Of a stretch of 64,000 nucleotides of DNA, positions 43,416 through 51,813 are shown piece after piece. This DNA comes from Parabacteroides sp. (GTDB taxonomy: Bacteria > Bacteroidota > Bacteroidia > Bacteroidales > Tannerellaceae), in NCBI GenBank assembly GCA_017937385.1, contig JAGBDR010000011.1, positions 1-64,000 on the forward strand. Direction: 5' to 3'. Under the pieces are notes generated by a model. The model had not been told where the DNA came from. It ran no database searches and saw nothing but the letters and a program-made list of their open reading frames with translations. Position 1 is the first letter of the stretch; each line of letters opens with the position of its first letter. Position numbers and translations under genes: made by a program.

Positions 43416-44780
43416 ATGGAAAGTAAAAAATTTTTACTACAGGAGAAAGACATTCCTACTGCCTGGTACAATATCGTGGCAGACATGAAGAACAAACCGC
43501 TTCCTCCGCTGAATCCCAAAACAAAGGAACCGCTCAAACCGGAAGATCTTTATCCCCTATTTGCCAAAGGGTTGGTAGATCAGGAGATGAACCAGACGGA
43601 TGCTTGGATTGAAATTCCGGAAAAGGTCCGCGATATGTATAAAATCTGGCGTCCGACCCCGTTGGTGCGTGCCTACGGGCTTGAAAAGGCACTCGACACG
43701 CCGGCTCACATCTACTTCAAGAACGAAAGTGTCAGCCCGGTCGGTTCCCACAAACTGAATTCCGCCATTCCGCAGGCTTATTTCTGCAAAAAGGAGGGTG
43801 TCACCAATGTCACAACCGAAACAGGCGCCGGACAATGGGGAGCTTCCATGGCTATGGCGGCCAAGCATTTCGGCCTGGAACTGGCGGTTTATATGGTGAA
43901 GGTCAGCTACAACCAGAAACCTTATCGCCGCTCCATCATGCAGACGTTCGGCGCCGAGGTGATCGCCTCGCCCAGTATGAGTACACGCGCAGGCCGCGAC
44001 ATCATCACCAAACATCCGAACTATCAGGGTAGTTTGGGAACCGCCATCTCTGAAGCGGTCGAGTTGGCTATGCAGACTCCCAACTGCAAATATGTATTGG
44101 GAAGTGTGCTGAACCATGTGATGCTTCACCAGACCGTGATCGGCTTAGAGGCAGAAAAGCAAATGGAAATGGCTGGGGAATATCCGGATGTGGTGATCGC
44201 TTGTTTCGGTGGCGGTTCAAACTTCTCCGGCATCGCGTTCCCGTTCCTGCGCCATAAGCTGACAGGCGGAAAAGAGATCCGCATCGTGGCGGCAGAACCG
44301 GCTTCCTGCCCGAAACTGACACGCGGACAGTTCCAGTATGACTTCGGCGACGAAGCCGGCTACACGCCGCTCCTTCCGATGTTCACCTTAGGACACAACT
44401 TCGCACCGGCCAATATCCATGCCGGCGGCCTGCGTTATCACGGTGCCGGCTCCATCGTCAGCCAGTTGAAGAAAGACGGCCTGATGGATGCCGTAGATAT
44501 CCAACAGCTTGAGACCTTCAAAGCCGCCACCTTGTTCGCCCAAAGCGAAGGCATCATACCGGCTCCCGAATCTTCCCACGCCATCGCCGCCGCCATCCGC
44601 GAAGCGGAACAGGCCAAGCTCGAAGGCAAACCGCGCACGATCCTGTTCAACCTCTCCGGCCACGGCTTGATCGACATGGCCGCTTACGACCAGTATCTGG
44701 CCGGCGACCTGACCAACTACGAGGTCACGGATGCCGATGTGGAAAAGAATCTGTCGGAGATTGAGAAGATTATCAAGTAA
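43416..44780 (+). CDS. trpB: Tryptophan synthase beta chain, TrpB2-type
   Basis: A 454-aa PLP enzyme of the fold-type II group that condenses indole and serine. The PLP lysine is K113 in PVGSHKLNSA. The glycine loop is CFGGGSNFSG and the C-terminal serine region is LFNLSGHG. The long N-terminal extension (residues 1-60), the insertions and the AGLRYHG segment mark the TrpB2 branch, which often stands apart from trpA and may salvage indole or have another amino-acid substrate. Here it has no trp neighbours. It converges on the XRE gene through a strong hairpin. Confidence 0.9.
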   Translation: MESKKFLLQEKDIPTAWYNIVADMKNKPLPPLNPKTKEPLKPEDLYPLFAKGLVDQEMNQTDAWIEIPEKVRDMYKIWRPTPLVRAYGLEKALDTPAHIYFKNESVSPVGSHKLNSAIPQAYFCKKEGVTNVTTETGAGQWGASMAMAAKHFGLELAVYMVKVSYNQKPYRRSIMQTFGAEVIASPSMSTRAGRDIITKHPNYQGSLGTAISEAVELAMQTPNCKYVLGSVLNHVMLHQTVIGLEAEKQMEMAGEYPDVVIACFGGGSNFSGIAFPFLRHKLTGGKEIRIVAAEPASCPKLTRGQFQYDFGDEAGYTPLLPMFTLGHNFAPANIHAGGLRYHGAGSIVSQLKKDGLMDAVDIQQLETFKAATLFAQSEGIIPAPESSHAIAAAIREAEQAKLEGKPRTILFNLSGHGLIDMAAYDQYLAGDLTNYEVTDADVEKNLSEIEKIIK

Positions 44781-44799
44781 GGATAAAAGAGGCTTAAAA

Positions 44800-44860
44800 A
44801 TAAAAAGGCAGTGTTTCGGAAAGGCACTGTAGGCGCCTTTCCGAAACACTGCCTTTTTAT
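44800..44860. terminator. Bidirectional terminator between trpB and the XRE gene
   Basis: A perfect 26-bp stem (44800-44825 with 44835-44860) with a 9-nt loop. The outer arms are A- and T-rich, so it can stop transcripts from either side. It serves both convergent genes. Confidence 0.9.
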
Positions 44861-44868
44861 TGGCAAAA

Positions 44869-45078
44869 CTATTCGTCTTTTTGGAATTCAAGTATATCCG
44901 CCGGTTGGCAATCGAGTTCTTTGCAAATGGCTTCAAGAGTAGAAAAACGTATAGCTTTGGCTTTCCCCGTCTTCAAGATCGAAAGGTTGGCTGGGGTAAT
45001 GCCGATACGATCGGCCAAATCGCCCAGCGCGATCTTCCGTTTTGCCATCATCACATCCAAATTCACTATTATAGCCAT
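44869..45078 (-). CDS. Small XRE (Cro/CI-type) regulator
   Basis: A 69-aa protein that is almost entirely a helix-turn-helix: KIALGDLADRIGITPANLSI is followed by the recognition helix region and FSTLEAICKELDCQPADIL. It resembles the small regulators that commonly accompany DUF2975 membrane proteins (YozG type). It is the last gene of the operon sppA - DUF2975 - XRE. A pair of perfect operators flanks the promoter of that operon, so autoregulation is likely. Confidence 0.9.
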   Translation of the reverse strand: MAIIVNLDVMMAKRKIALGDLADRIGITPANLSILKTGKAKAIRFSTLEAICKELDCQPADILEFQKDE

Positions 45079-45087
45079 ACCTCATTC

Positions 45088-45744
45088 TTAAATTGTCAAC
45101 TCCTGTTCTTCCTTCATCTGCAAGCCGATTGCGAAAATACGGCCGACCAGCAAAGCAACCAACCCCATGATCAACGGCATCGACTGGAAGTCGCACCAGA
45201 AATTAAGCTTATAACCTTCCAGTTCAAACAACCGGGCAGCCATCCAATATTCCATGAACATATACACCTGCGTGATCACAAAAGAGATCAGTAGGTTGCG
45301 CCCGATACGATTCAAACGCCGTACATTCATCCAATCGAATATCACTTCATGATTAATCGCATTGATAAGCCTGTAGAATTGGAGGATCGCTTTTACGATA
45401 AAGAACAACCCGACCAACATCAGAAAACTTACGAATCTTGCCATTCCGACATCTTCCGTATTCACCCAGACCACAGACTTGATATGGGAAACCGGATACC
45501 ACGCCTGATCCTTCAGGTTGAACAGTTTGTCGGAGGTGTCGGCCAAAGACTTCGGCCACAGGTTCAGTGCCAACGGACTGATCCGCTCCGCATGGGCAGA
45601 AAGCCCATGCGAATTTTCCGCTTGTGACATTCCCGCCTTGAAACCGTCCACAAAAGCGCTTCCCATCGAATAGATGCTCGGGACCAGCGACAAGCCGACA
45701 AAGAAAAATATCAATACGCAGATTAGATTCAGTTGCCTTTTCAT
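45088..45744 (-). CDS. DUF2975 membrane protein
   Basis: A 218-aa inner-membrane protein with four predicted helices (about 7-27, 103-125, 150-172 and 190-210) and a periplasmic loop of about 70 residues after the first. DUF2975 proteins are typically encoded next to a small XRE regulator, as here; their role is unknown. Its start overlaps the sppA stop by 4 bp (ATGA), and the XRE gene follows 9 bp later. Confidence 0.83.
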   Translation of the reverse strand: MKRQLNLICVLIFFFVGLSLVPSIYSMGSAFVDGFKAGMSQAENSHGLSAHAERISPLALNLWPKSLADTSDKLFNLKDQAWYPVSHIKSVVWVNTEDVGMARFVSFLMLVGLFFIVKAILQFYRLINAINHEVIFDWMNVRRLNRIGRNLLISFVITQVYMFMEYWMAARLFELEGYKLNFWCDFQSMPLIMGLVALLVGRIFAIGLQMKEEQELTI

Positions 45745-47516
45745 AATCCCTTTATATCAAATGGCATACGGGCAATGATACCGGATTCCGTCTCAGTCCG
45801 GCGGATCGTCGAGAACAGTTTGAATGATTCTTCACCCATGACCGATTTGGCAATGGAAACTTTTGCCTCGTCCAATTGCTTCTCCATGAATTTGGTAAAG
45901 AAATCTTTCGGACCGTCGGCTACTGTTACGGAATAGTCCGTCAGTTCCGCCAATGTCGCAGCTTCCTGGATGGCATCGTCCATACCGCCTAATCGATCGA
46001 CCAAGCCTCTTTCCAAAGCCTGTTCACCGGTCCACACACGGCCTTGCCCGATCGAATCGATCTCGGCTTTTGTCATGCCACGGCCATCGGCGCAACGGGT
46101 CAGGAAGAGGTCGTATGTCTGTTCCACACTGCGCTGGATCAGCGCCTTTTCATCGTCACGCATCGGACGGCTGATGTCGCCTAAATCTGCAAACGTATTG
46201 GTCTTCACGATATCCGTAGTGACTCCAACCTTGTCAAAAGTCCCGGTGAAATTACGGACTACGCCGAAGACACCGATCGAGCCGGTCAGTGTCGTACGCT
46301 CAGCCACAATCTTGTTGGCGGCACAAGAAATATAATAGCCACCCGAAGCGGCATAGTTGCCCATCGAAACAACGACCGGCTTTTGTGCTTTCAGCTCAAC
46401 CACTTCTTTCCAGATCTGTTCAGAGATATACGCGCTACCGCCCGGAGAGTTCACACGGAAAACGACGGCCTTTACATCCTCATCGTCTTTCAGTTTACGC
46501 AATTGATTGGCCATTTCTCCCGAAATCACCGGTTGGTCGGCATTGAAAGGGGAAGACGTTTCGTCGTCCTTGATTTCACCTTCCGCATACAGGATTGCAA
46601 TCTTATTCTTGCTCTCTTTTTCTTTCACTTTGATTGAGGCGACTTTATCCACACCAGCCGTTTTCAACTTGCCTTTCACATCCTGCCCGGCCATCTCTTT
46701 CACACAGTTTTCCACCTCATACCGATAACGAAGCCCGTCTGCCAATTTAAAATCGATGGCATTGGAAGCCTGGCCCATGGCAAGGCCTTCGTTCAGGTAA
46801 CGGTTCAACTCGTCGGAAGAGATCTTGCGGCTTTCCTCGATAGCGGCTGTCAGGTTCCCCCATATACTGCCCAAAAAAGAGGTCAATTGTTCGCGGTTGG
46901 CATCACTGAACTTTTTCAGGAAAAACGGTTCTACGGCACTCTTGTAAGTCCCGACCTTGAAGATATAATGTTCCACCCCGATCTTTTCAGCCAGTCCGGT
47001 AAAGAACATCCCTTGCGACGCAAGCCCGACCAGCGAGACGCTTCCTTGCGGATTCAGGAAAACAGAGTCGGCCACGCTGCACAGATAGTAAGCTCCCTGC
47101 GTATAAAAATCACCGTATGAAACAATAAACTTGCCACTTTCCTTAAAATCCACCAGCTCACGGCGAATCGCCTCGATCCCGGCGAAACCCGAAGAAAGTG
47201 AACCGGCCTCCAGATAAATACCTTTAATATTGTCGTTTGTTTTTGCACGACGGATCGCCTTGATCACATCCGAAACAGCCATCTGGTTGTTGCTTTCTCC
47301 CATCAGTTCCGAAAAGGGATTCTTCACGGCCTGATCGGCCAGTACTCCGTCCAAAGACAATTTGAATACCGTATTCTTGTCCGGCTTATACTCAGAAGAA
47401 CCGTCAGCGCTGGCAGCTACTCCTATGACAAAAAAGATGGAACCCATCATTACGATTCCCAAAGCAACCAACACGCCCAGTGTGGATGCAAACACAGTTT
47501 TGAAAAATTGCTTCAT
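45741..47516 (-). CDS. sppA: Signal peptide peptidase SppA (67 kDa type)
   Basis: A 591-aa inner-membrane serine protease that degrades cleaved signal peptides. The N-terminal anchor (about 8-32) is followed by two tandem S49 domains. The general base is K192 in GTYKSAVEPF of the first domain and the nucleophile is S391 in YAASGGYYIS of the second, as in E. coli SppA. It leads an operon with the DUF2975 and XRE genes, which is unusual company and suggests envelope-related regulation. Confidence 0.93.
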   Translation of the reverse strand: MKQFFKTVFASTLGVLVALGIVMMGSIFFVIGVAASADGSSEYKPDKNTVFKLSLDGVLADQAVKNPFSELMGESNNQMAVSDVIKAIRRAKTNDNIKGIYLEAGSLSSGFAGIEAIRRELVDFKESGKFIVSYGDFYTQGAYYLCSVADSVFLNPQGSVSLVGLASQGMFFTGLAEKIGVEHYIFKVGTYKSAVEPFFLKKFSDANREQLTSFLGSIWGNLTAAIEESRKISSDELNRYLNEGLAMGQASNAIDFKLADGLRYRYEVENCVKEMAGQDVKGKLKTAGVDKVASIKVKEKESKNKIAILYAEGEIKDDETSSPFNADQPVISGEMANQLRKLKDDEDVKAVVFRVNSPGGSAYISEQIWKEVVELKAQKPVVVSMGNYAASGGYYISCAANKIVAERTTLTGSIGVFGVVRNFTGTFDKVGVTTDIVKTNTFADLGDISRPMRDDEKALIQRSVEQTYDLFLTRCADGRGMTKAEIDSIGQGRVWTGEQALERGLVDRLGGMDDAIQEAATLAELTDYSVTVADGPKDFFTKFMEKQLDEAKVSIAKSVMGEESFKLFSTIRRTETESGIIARMPFDIKGL

Positions 47517-47556
47517 AATGCTTTATCTATGTATTGTTTGTTTTTCGATCAATATT

Positions 47557-47571
47557 TATCGTTTTTCGATA
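47557..47571. promoter_or_regulatory. Operator TATCG-N5-CGATA, site 1
   Basis: A perfect 15-bp inverted repeat just downstream of the -7 box, covering the expected transcription start. A further half-site (TTTTTCGATC) lies at 47541-47550. Confidence 0.7.
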
Positions 47572-47573
47572 TG

Positions 47574-47604
47574 CAAAAGAATGAATTATTTTTGATTCCA
47601 CCAA
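47574..47604 (-). promoter_or_regulatory. Promoter of the sppA-DUF2975-XRE operon
   Basis: Minus strand TTG (47602-47604), a 20-bp spacer and TTCTTTTG (47574-47581). It lies between two perfect TATCG-N5-CGATA operators. Confidence 0.65.
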
Positions 47605-47611
47605 CTGTTTT

Positions 47612-47626
47612 TATCGTTTTTCGATA
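47612..47626. promoter_or_regulatory. Operator TATCG-N5-CGATA, site 2
   Basis: Identical 15 bp to site 1, 55 bp away, just upstream of the TTG box. Two identical sites bracketing a promoter indicate a repressor, most simply the XRE protein of the same operon. Confidence 0.7.
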
Positions 47627-47656
47627 AAATATTTACGAAACACAGAAAAAAGCACC

Positions 47657-48331
47657 TTACACTCTTCCCAAATACTCATCCACCGTATAATTCAGGAACT
47701 GGTTGAACGGATGCAAAAGCTTGAAATCTTCGATGGCCTTATCCATCCAATCCGGTTCAAAGAAGAATGCATCCGGTTTAGCGGAGACAACACAAAAGTC
47801 CTTATGACGAAGTATTTCATCATATTTGAAATCGGATGGATAACCGGCAGGCATCCGTTTCAAGACTTCGCCCTCCATCGTCGGATAGGTCTTTTTGAAA
47901 GCCGGATTCTCCAGAATGGCGACAAAATCTTCTATATTCTCATAAATATCTTTACGGAGCGCTTTCAACAAGGCCGGCGGCGGACAATAGACACCGCCCG
48001 AAAGTATACAGCCGTCCGGTTCCAAATGGATATAGTAGCCGGCACGTTCACTGCCCCGTCCGCCACAAGACGCTATATAAGCGGCAAAATGAATTTTATA
48101 CGGAGTTTTATCCGGCGAAAAACGGATATCCCGGTAAATGCGGAACAGGCAACTTTTTGCCTCCAGCCCGGCTATCTCCGGATCGAACAAAGCAATCCGG
48201 TCAATCAATTGCTGCACTTCGTCGATAAAACCTTGGCGAAGGGAATCGTAACGGCTTTTATTGGCCTGGAACCACTCTCGGTTATTGTTCTGACGCAGTT
48301 CCGTCAGGAATCGTATGATTTCAGCATTCAT
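47657..48331 (-). CDS. DUF2461 domain protein
   Basis: A 224-aa cytoplasmic protein of the DUF2461/TIGR02453 family. The N-terminal block FLTELRQNNNREWFQANKS, the middle RIYRDIRFSPDKTPYK and AGYYIHLEPDGCILSGGVY are the conserved parts. The family has no established function. It has its own promoter (minus-strand TTTG 48396-48399, 20 bp, TATCTTTG 48368-48375) and stands between two operons on the same strand. Confidence 0.92.
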   Translation of the reverse strand: MNAEIIRFLTELRQNNNREWFQANKSRYDSLRQGFIDEVQQLIDRIALFDPEIAGLEAKSCLFRIYRDIRFSPDKTPYKIHFAAYIASCGGRGSERAGYYIHLEPDGCILSGGVYCPPPALLKALRKDIYENIEDFVAILENPAFKKTYPTMEGEVLKRMPAGYPSDFKYDEILRHKDFCVVSAKPDAFFFEPDWMDKAIEDFKLLHPFNQFLNYTVDEYLGRV

Positions 48332-48367
48332 CTCCTATACATTTATATTATGGTTTGCTTTTAACGG

Positions 48368-48399
48368 CAAAGATACGTGTTGTGATCGCTTCACACAAA
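48368..48399 (-). promoter_or_regulatory. Promoter of the DUF2461 gene
   Basis: TTTG, a 20-bp spacer and an exact TATCTTTG on the minus strand, about 37 bp before the ATG. It lies just beyond the stop of the upstream lipoprotein gene. Confidence 0.75.
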
Positions 48400-48409
48400 T
48401 CCGGGCCGG

Positions 48410-48991
48410 TTACTTTCCGGCAAACAATAGCTCAAACCAGATATATTCCTTCATATCAAAAGCCTTATGCCATTCCTGTGGAGGCAGTTTGGCGTTTCGG
48501 ACATCACAATAACTACCTCCTTGCAATAATTGCCCGTCTACCATTATTTCACGCAAAGCGCCACTGGTATAGGAAGTAAGCGGGATGGTATCTGACGTGG
48601 AAAAGGAACGGACGGGATAGGTTTCTAATAAGATACAATGTAAGACATCCGGCAATTCGACCTCTTCAACCATTTGCAGGGAATCGATATTCAATGTAAA
48701 TCGTACTGTCTGTTTATGAATAGGCTCGGCCGATACTTGTATGCGCAAAACAGTATCTTGTATTATGCCGGATGTTCCGTTCAGCATCTTATAACTCACA
48801 TTCCCGTCTTGAGAATGCGCCATCCGCAGTTGATAATGCCGTCCCTGAAAAGCGCCGGTTATTTCCATACGCTGGCTACTTGACGGAGCCTCCGTTTCCA
48901 CATAACCGAAACGGACCGGAACCGGTTGCTTCGGCGAACAACCGGCAACCAACCCGATCAAGAGTACTAATCCAATAAAACGCATCATCAT
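48410..48991 (-). CDS. Small lipoprotein of unknown function
   Basis: A 193-aa lipoprotein (lipobox LVAGC, Cys about 18). The mature part is beta-rich with a motif-poor sequence and matches no family I recognise; an FTLNIDSLQMVEEVELPD stretch suggests a sandwich fold. Its ATG directly follows the stop codon of the beta-propeller gene (TAAATG). It is thus the last gene of the BlaI/M56 operon and probably works at the outer membrane with the propeller lipoprotein. Confidence 0.8.
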   Translation of the reverse strand: MMMRFIGLVLLIGLVAGCSPKQPVPVRFGYVETEAPSSSQRMEITGAFQGRHYQLRMAHSQDGNVSYKMLNGTSGIIQDTVLRIQVSAEPIHKQTVRFTLNIDSLQMVEEVELPDVLHCILLETYPVRSFSTSDTIPLTSYTSGALREIMVDGQLLQGGSYCDVRNAKLPPQEWHKAFDMKEYIWFELLFAGK

Positions 48992-50197
48992 TTATTTCAG
49001 ATAAACGACCATCAGTACCGGATTATCATCTTCATCCAGATGCTTCAATCGCGGATGTTCCAAGACAGCCGGGTTCTTTTCCGCTTCTTTCATGAGATCA
49101 CCGACTTCCCAGACAGAGACCAGTATGTTCCGCTCCAAAGAAGTTGCCGGACGCAAAGGCAACGCACCCGGAAAATCATTCTCTATATACCCGCCCGGAA
49201 CAGAAAAACATTCCTTCGTCCTTTTGTCATAAAGCACCATGTGGCGCTCCCGCTGCTTTTCTCCCGCCCAATAATTATAAGGCATAAAAAGCAGGGAATC
49301 GGTTTCTATCGCTTGGTTGCGGATATAGGCGGCTGCAACCGTGTTGTAGGTCTTCCAATCACCGTCGCAAGCTTCCATGCGGCAATCGACGGGAAGGGAA
49401 TATTTGCCTAAATCGAAAATATAACGGGGCTGGAGTTCCTTTTCCGTCACGACGAACAGGGTGTCATTGTAGTATTCCTTGTAGCAAATCAGATCCTTAT
49501 AGCGAAACAGATACCGATCCGTACCGCTGCCCATCACCCAACGGGTCCCGCTTTTAATTTCAAACAAATCCGAACGATAGAAAGTGTTCATGATTTCTCC
49601 CTTCCGGTCAGAGATATGGATGCGTTCTTTTTGTTGTCCGCTACTATTCGGCATGAAGGTCACCGCCAAGGTATCGCTTAGCATGGCAAATTGTGCCGCT
49701 TCCCGATCCGGAACCTTGATGTCATAAAGGAATTTCCCGGTTTCCATATCATAAACATTCACCTTTCCGGAAGTCGTCAGCATAAAAAGCAATCCCGTAT
49801 CCTCGTTCACCTCTATCTGCTGGAAATAATTGAATTGTCCGGGTCCACCTCCTCTCGAACCGATGTTCCGGACGAACTTCCCGTCTATCGTATATTGATA
49901 CAACCGTGTATTGCTGGATACAAACCAATATTTACCGGTCTTCACCACCTTGCCTGAATTTATGAAATCGATCAGGCACTTTTCATTTGTTTCCAACGGA
50001 ATATACTGTACTGAATCAGCAATATCGCTCAACTTGATCTTCCGCTCGACACCGATTCCCGCCTCAAACGGAATGGTTATCGGATACTCCGGTTCTACAG
50101 GCTCGATTTCGACAGTTACCGGTTGCTTGACATTCTTTCCTACACATGCCGAAAGAAACACAACTAAACTAAACAAGAGTACATTCCTATATTTCAT
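48992..50197 (-). CDS. 6-bladed beta-propeller lipoprotein
   Basis: A 401-aa lipoprotein (lipobox FLSAC, Cys 18) of the Bacteroidetes 6-bladed propeller family, formerly DUF4934. The opening KIKLSDIADSVQYIPLETNE and the blade motif NIGSRGGGPGQFNYF are characteristic. Such proteins are thought to bind ligands at the cell surface or in the periplasm; the ligand here is unknown. It is the fourth gene of a five-gene operon after blaI, the M56 gene and the TPR gene. Confidence 0.88.
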   Translation of the reverse strand: MKYRNVLLFSLVVFLSACVGKNVKQPVTVEIEPVEPEYPITIPFEAGIGVERKIKLSDIADSVQYIPLETNEKCLIDFINSGKVVKTGKYWFVSSNTRLYQYTIDGKFVRNIGSRGGGPGQFNYFQQIEVNEDTGLLFMLTTSGKVNVYDMETGKFLYDIKVPDREAAQFAMLSDTLAVTFMPNSSGQQKERIHISDRKGEIMNTFYRSDLFEIKSGTRWVMGSGTDRYLFRYKDLICYKEYYNDTLFVVTEKELQPRYIFDLGKYSLPVDCRMEACDGDWKTYNTVAAAYIRNQAIETDSLLFMPYNYWAGEKQRERHMVLYDKRTKECFSVPGGYIENDFPGALPLRPATSLERNILVSVWEVGDLMKEAEKNPAVLEHPRLKHLDEDDNPVLMVVYLK

Positions 50198-50227
50198 ATT
50201 TATTGCGATTATATTCAGCTATTTCAC

Positions 50228-51781
50228 CTATTCCGAACCCACATCTTTCTGTATTTTCCGTACTTTCCCTTCTTCTTCCTTGCTCAAAGCAAGCGTGTCG
50301 GGTTTGGCACCGCTCTTGCGCAAGTCCTTTTCTCTTTTCTGCGCTTTGAGCATCTGTTCCTGCATCTTCTTGCGCCTCAGAAGTTCATCTTCCGGCATCT
50401 GAGGCAGTTGGGCGACCAAGGCGCGGAGGTCGGCGACCGCCAGTTTCGTTTTCTTCCCGTCGGGGGCCAACATCGTGACCTCGTCGGCGTTCCGGAAAAA
50501 GGCGTCTTCACAAACCGCTTCCAGGAAAGGACGATAGTTATATAGGTATTTCTGCGACTTGTCCGTCTTCATATAAGCGGTCAGATACGTATATTTGCTG
50601 AAAATAGTCTTTTGTAACTTCTTCTCATTCTGGAACAGGCCCGGATCGACATCCCAATAATACCGGCTGATCTCATACAGGAAACTCAACTGGGCCGGAT
50701 CTTCTTTCCATGCGGCATAATACAACTTCTCCGCCTCCTCCCAACGCCCGTCCCGTTTCAAGATGTCTCCCCGCAACGAGACCAGCAGGTTTACAAGGAA
50801 TTTCTTGGGTTGCATATTCCGTTCAGCCAAGTCAAAAAGTTCGTAAGCCCGCTTACGGTCATAGGTCTTCCCGATAGCCGCACCATACAACAGGGCCGTT
50901 TCCACATCCGTCGAATCCATTTCGTATGCCTTCGCCAACAAATCCACGCCATCCAGCGCATGGCCGGACATATAGCGGGCCGCACCGGCATATTTCAAGT
51001 TCAAGAAAGAGGAATCGCCTTCCGCCAATAACCCGGAATAGGCCGTGTCTGCCCGTAAATATTCTTTCTGCATATAGAGCGACATTCCTTTGCTTTGCCG
51101 GATTTGCCGGTTGTCCGGATTGTAGAACAAAGCCATGTCGCACACTTGCAACGCCCCTTTGGCATCTCCGTTCTGGAGCAGGAGGTTGATTAAAGAAGAG
51201 GCAACCCGTATATTCTCTGGATTCAAGACCAAGGCACGTCCATACAATTCCATGGCGATAATCCGGTTCGGCAACGTGTTCTTTTTGACATGGCAATCCG
51301 CCAATCCGGTCAGGACAGACGGGTTTTCTCCACCCGTGAAAGCCAACAGGTGGTAATGTTCCGTCGCTTTCCCGTAATCTCCCAACTGATAATAAAGACG
51401 TGCCAGTTGGTAATTGGCATAAAAATTCAAGCTGTCAACCTTCAATACCTGATTATAGCAGCGTTTTGCTTCCGCTACTCTTCCGAAATTAACGGCCACA
51501 CGGGCAACAGCATTCAGCGCGTCCACATTGTTCGTATCCATTTTCAGGCAATGAGAGAAGTACTGGTACGCCTCCTTATAACGCAACATTCCTTCATACG
51601 CCTGCCCCACCGCCGACATTGTAGCATAATCGGCCGAGTCTGCCGGGGTCAAGCTGCCGGCACGTGTGATGACTTCCTGGAATTGTTTTTTATTGACTAA
51701 TTCCTGAAGTGTCAAACTCTGCGCCTGTCCCCGGAGGGACAGTACGCAAAGCAACAGTAATAGAGAAAATTTGCATTTCAT
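50228..51781 (-). CDS. Exported TPR protein
   Basis: A 517-aa protein with a signal peptide (ending RGQAQ) followed by about ten tetratricopeptide-type helical pairs, for example AYQYFSHCLKMDTNNVDALN and AKRCYNQVLKVDSLNFYANY. The last 60 residues are highly charged and lysine-rich (KKMQEQMLKAQKREKDLRK), probably a coiled coil. TPR proteins in BlaI/M56 operons of Bacteroidetes may assemble complexes in the periplasm. It lies 32 bp after the M56 gene and 30 bp before the propeller gene. Confidence 0.87.
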   Translation of the reverse strand: MKCKFSLLLLLCVLSLRGQAQSLTLQELVNKKQFQEVITRAGSLTPADSADYATMSAVGQAYEGMLRYKEAYQYFSHCLKMDTNNVDALNAVARVAVNFGRVAEAKRCYNQVLKVDSLNFYANYQLARLYYQLGDYGKATEHYHLLAFTGGENPSVLTGLADCHVKKNTLPNRIIAMELYGRALVLNPENIRVASSLINLLLQNGDAKGALQVCDMALFYNPDNRQIRQSKGMSLYMQKEYLRADTAYSGLLAEGDSSFLNLKYAGAARYMSGHALDGVDLLAKAYEMDSTDVETALLYGAAIGKTYDRKRAYELFDLAERNMQPKKFLVNLLVSLRGDILKRDGRWEEAEKLYYAAWKEDPAQLSFLYEISRYYWDVDPGLFQNEKKLQKTIFSKYTYLTAYMKTDKSQKYLYNYRPFLEAVCEDAFFRNADEVTMLAPDGKKTKLAVADLRALVAQLPQMPEDELLRRKKMQEQMLKAQKREKDLRKSGAKPDTLALSKEEEGKVRKIQKDVGSE

Positions 51782-51813
51782 AATGGTATGTATTTATGGC
51801 CTATTCAGGCCCA

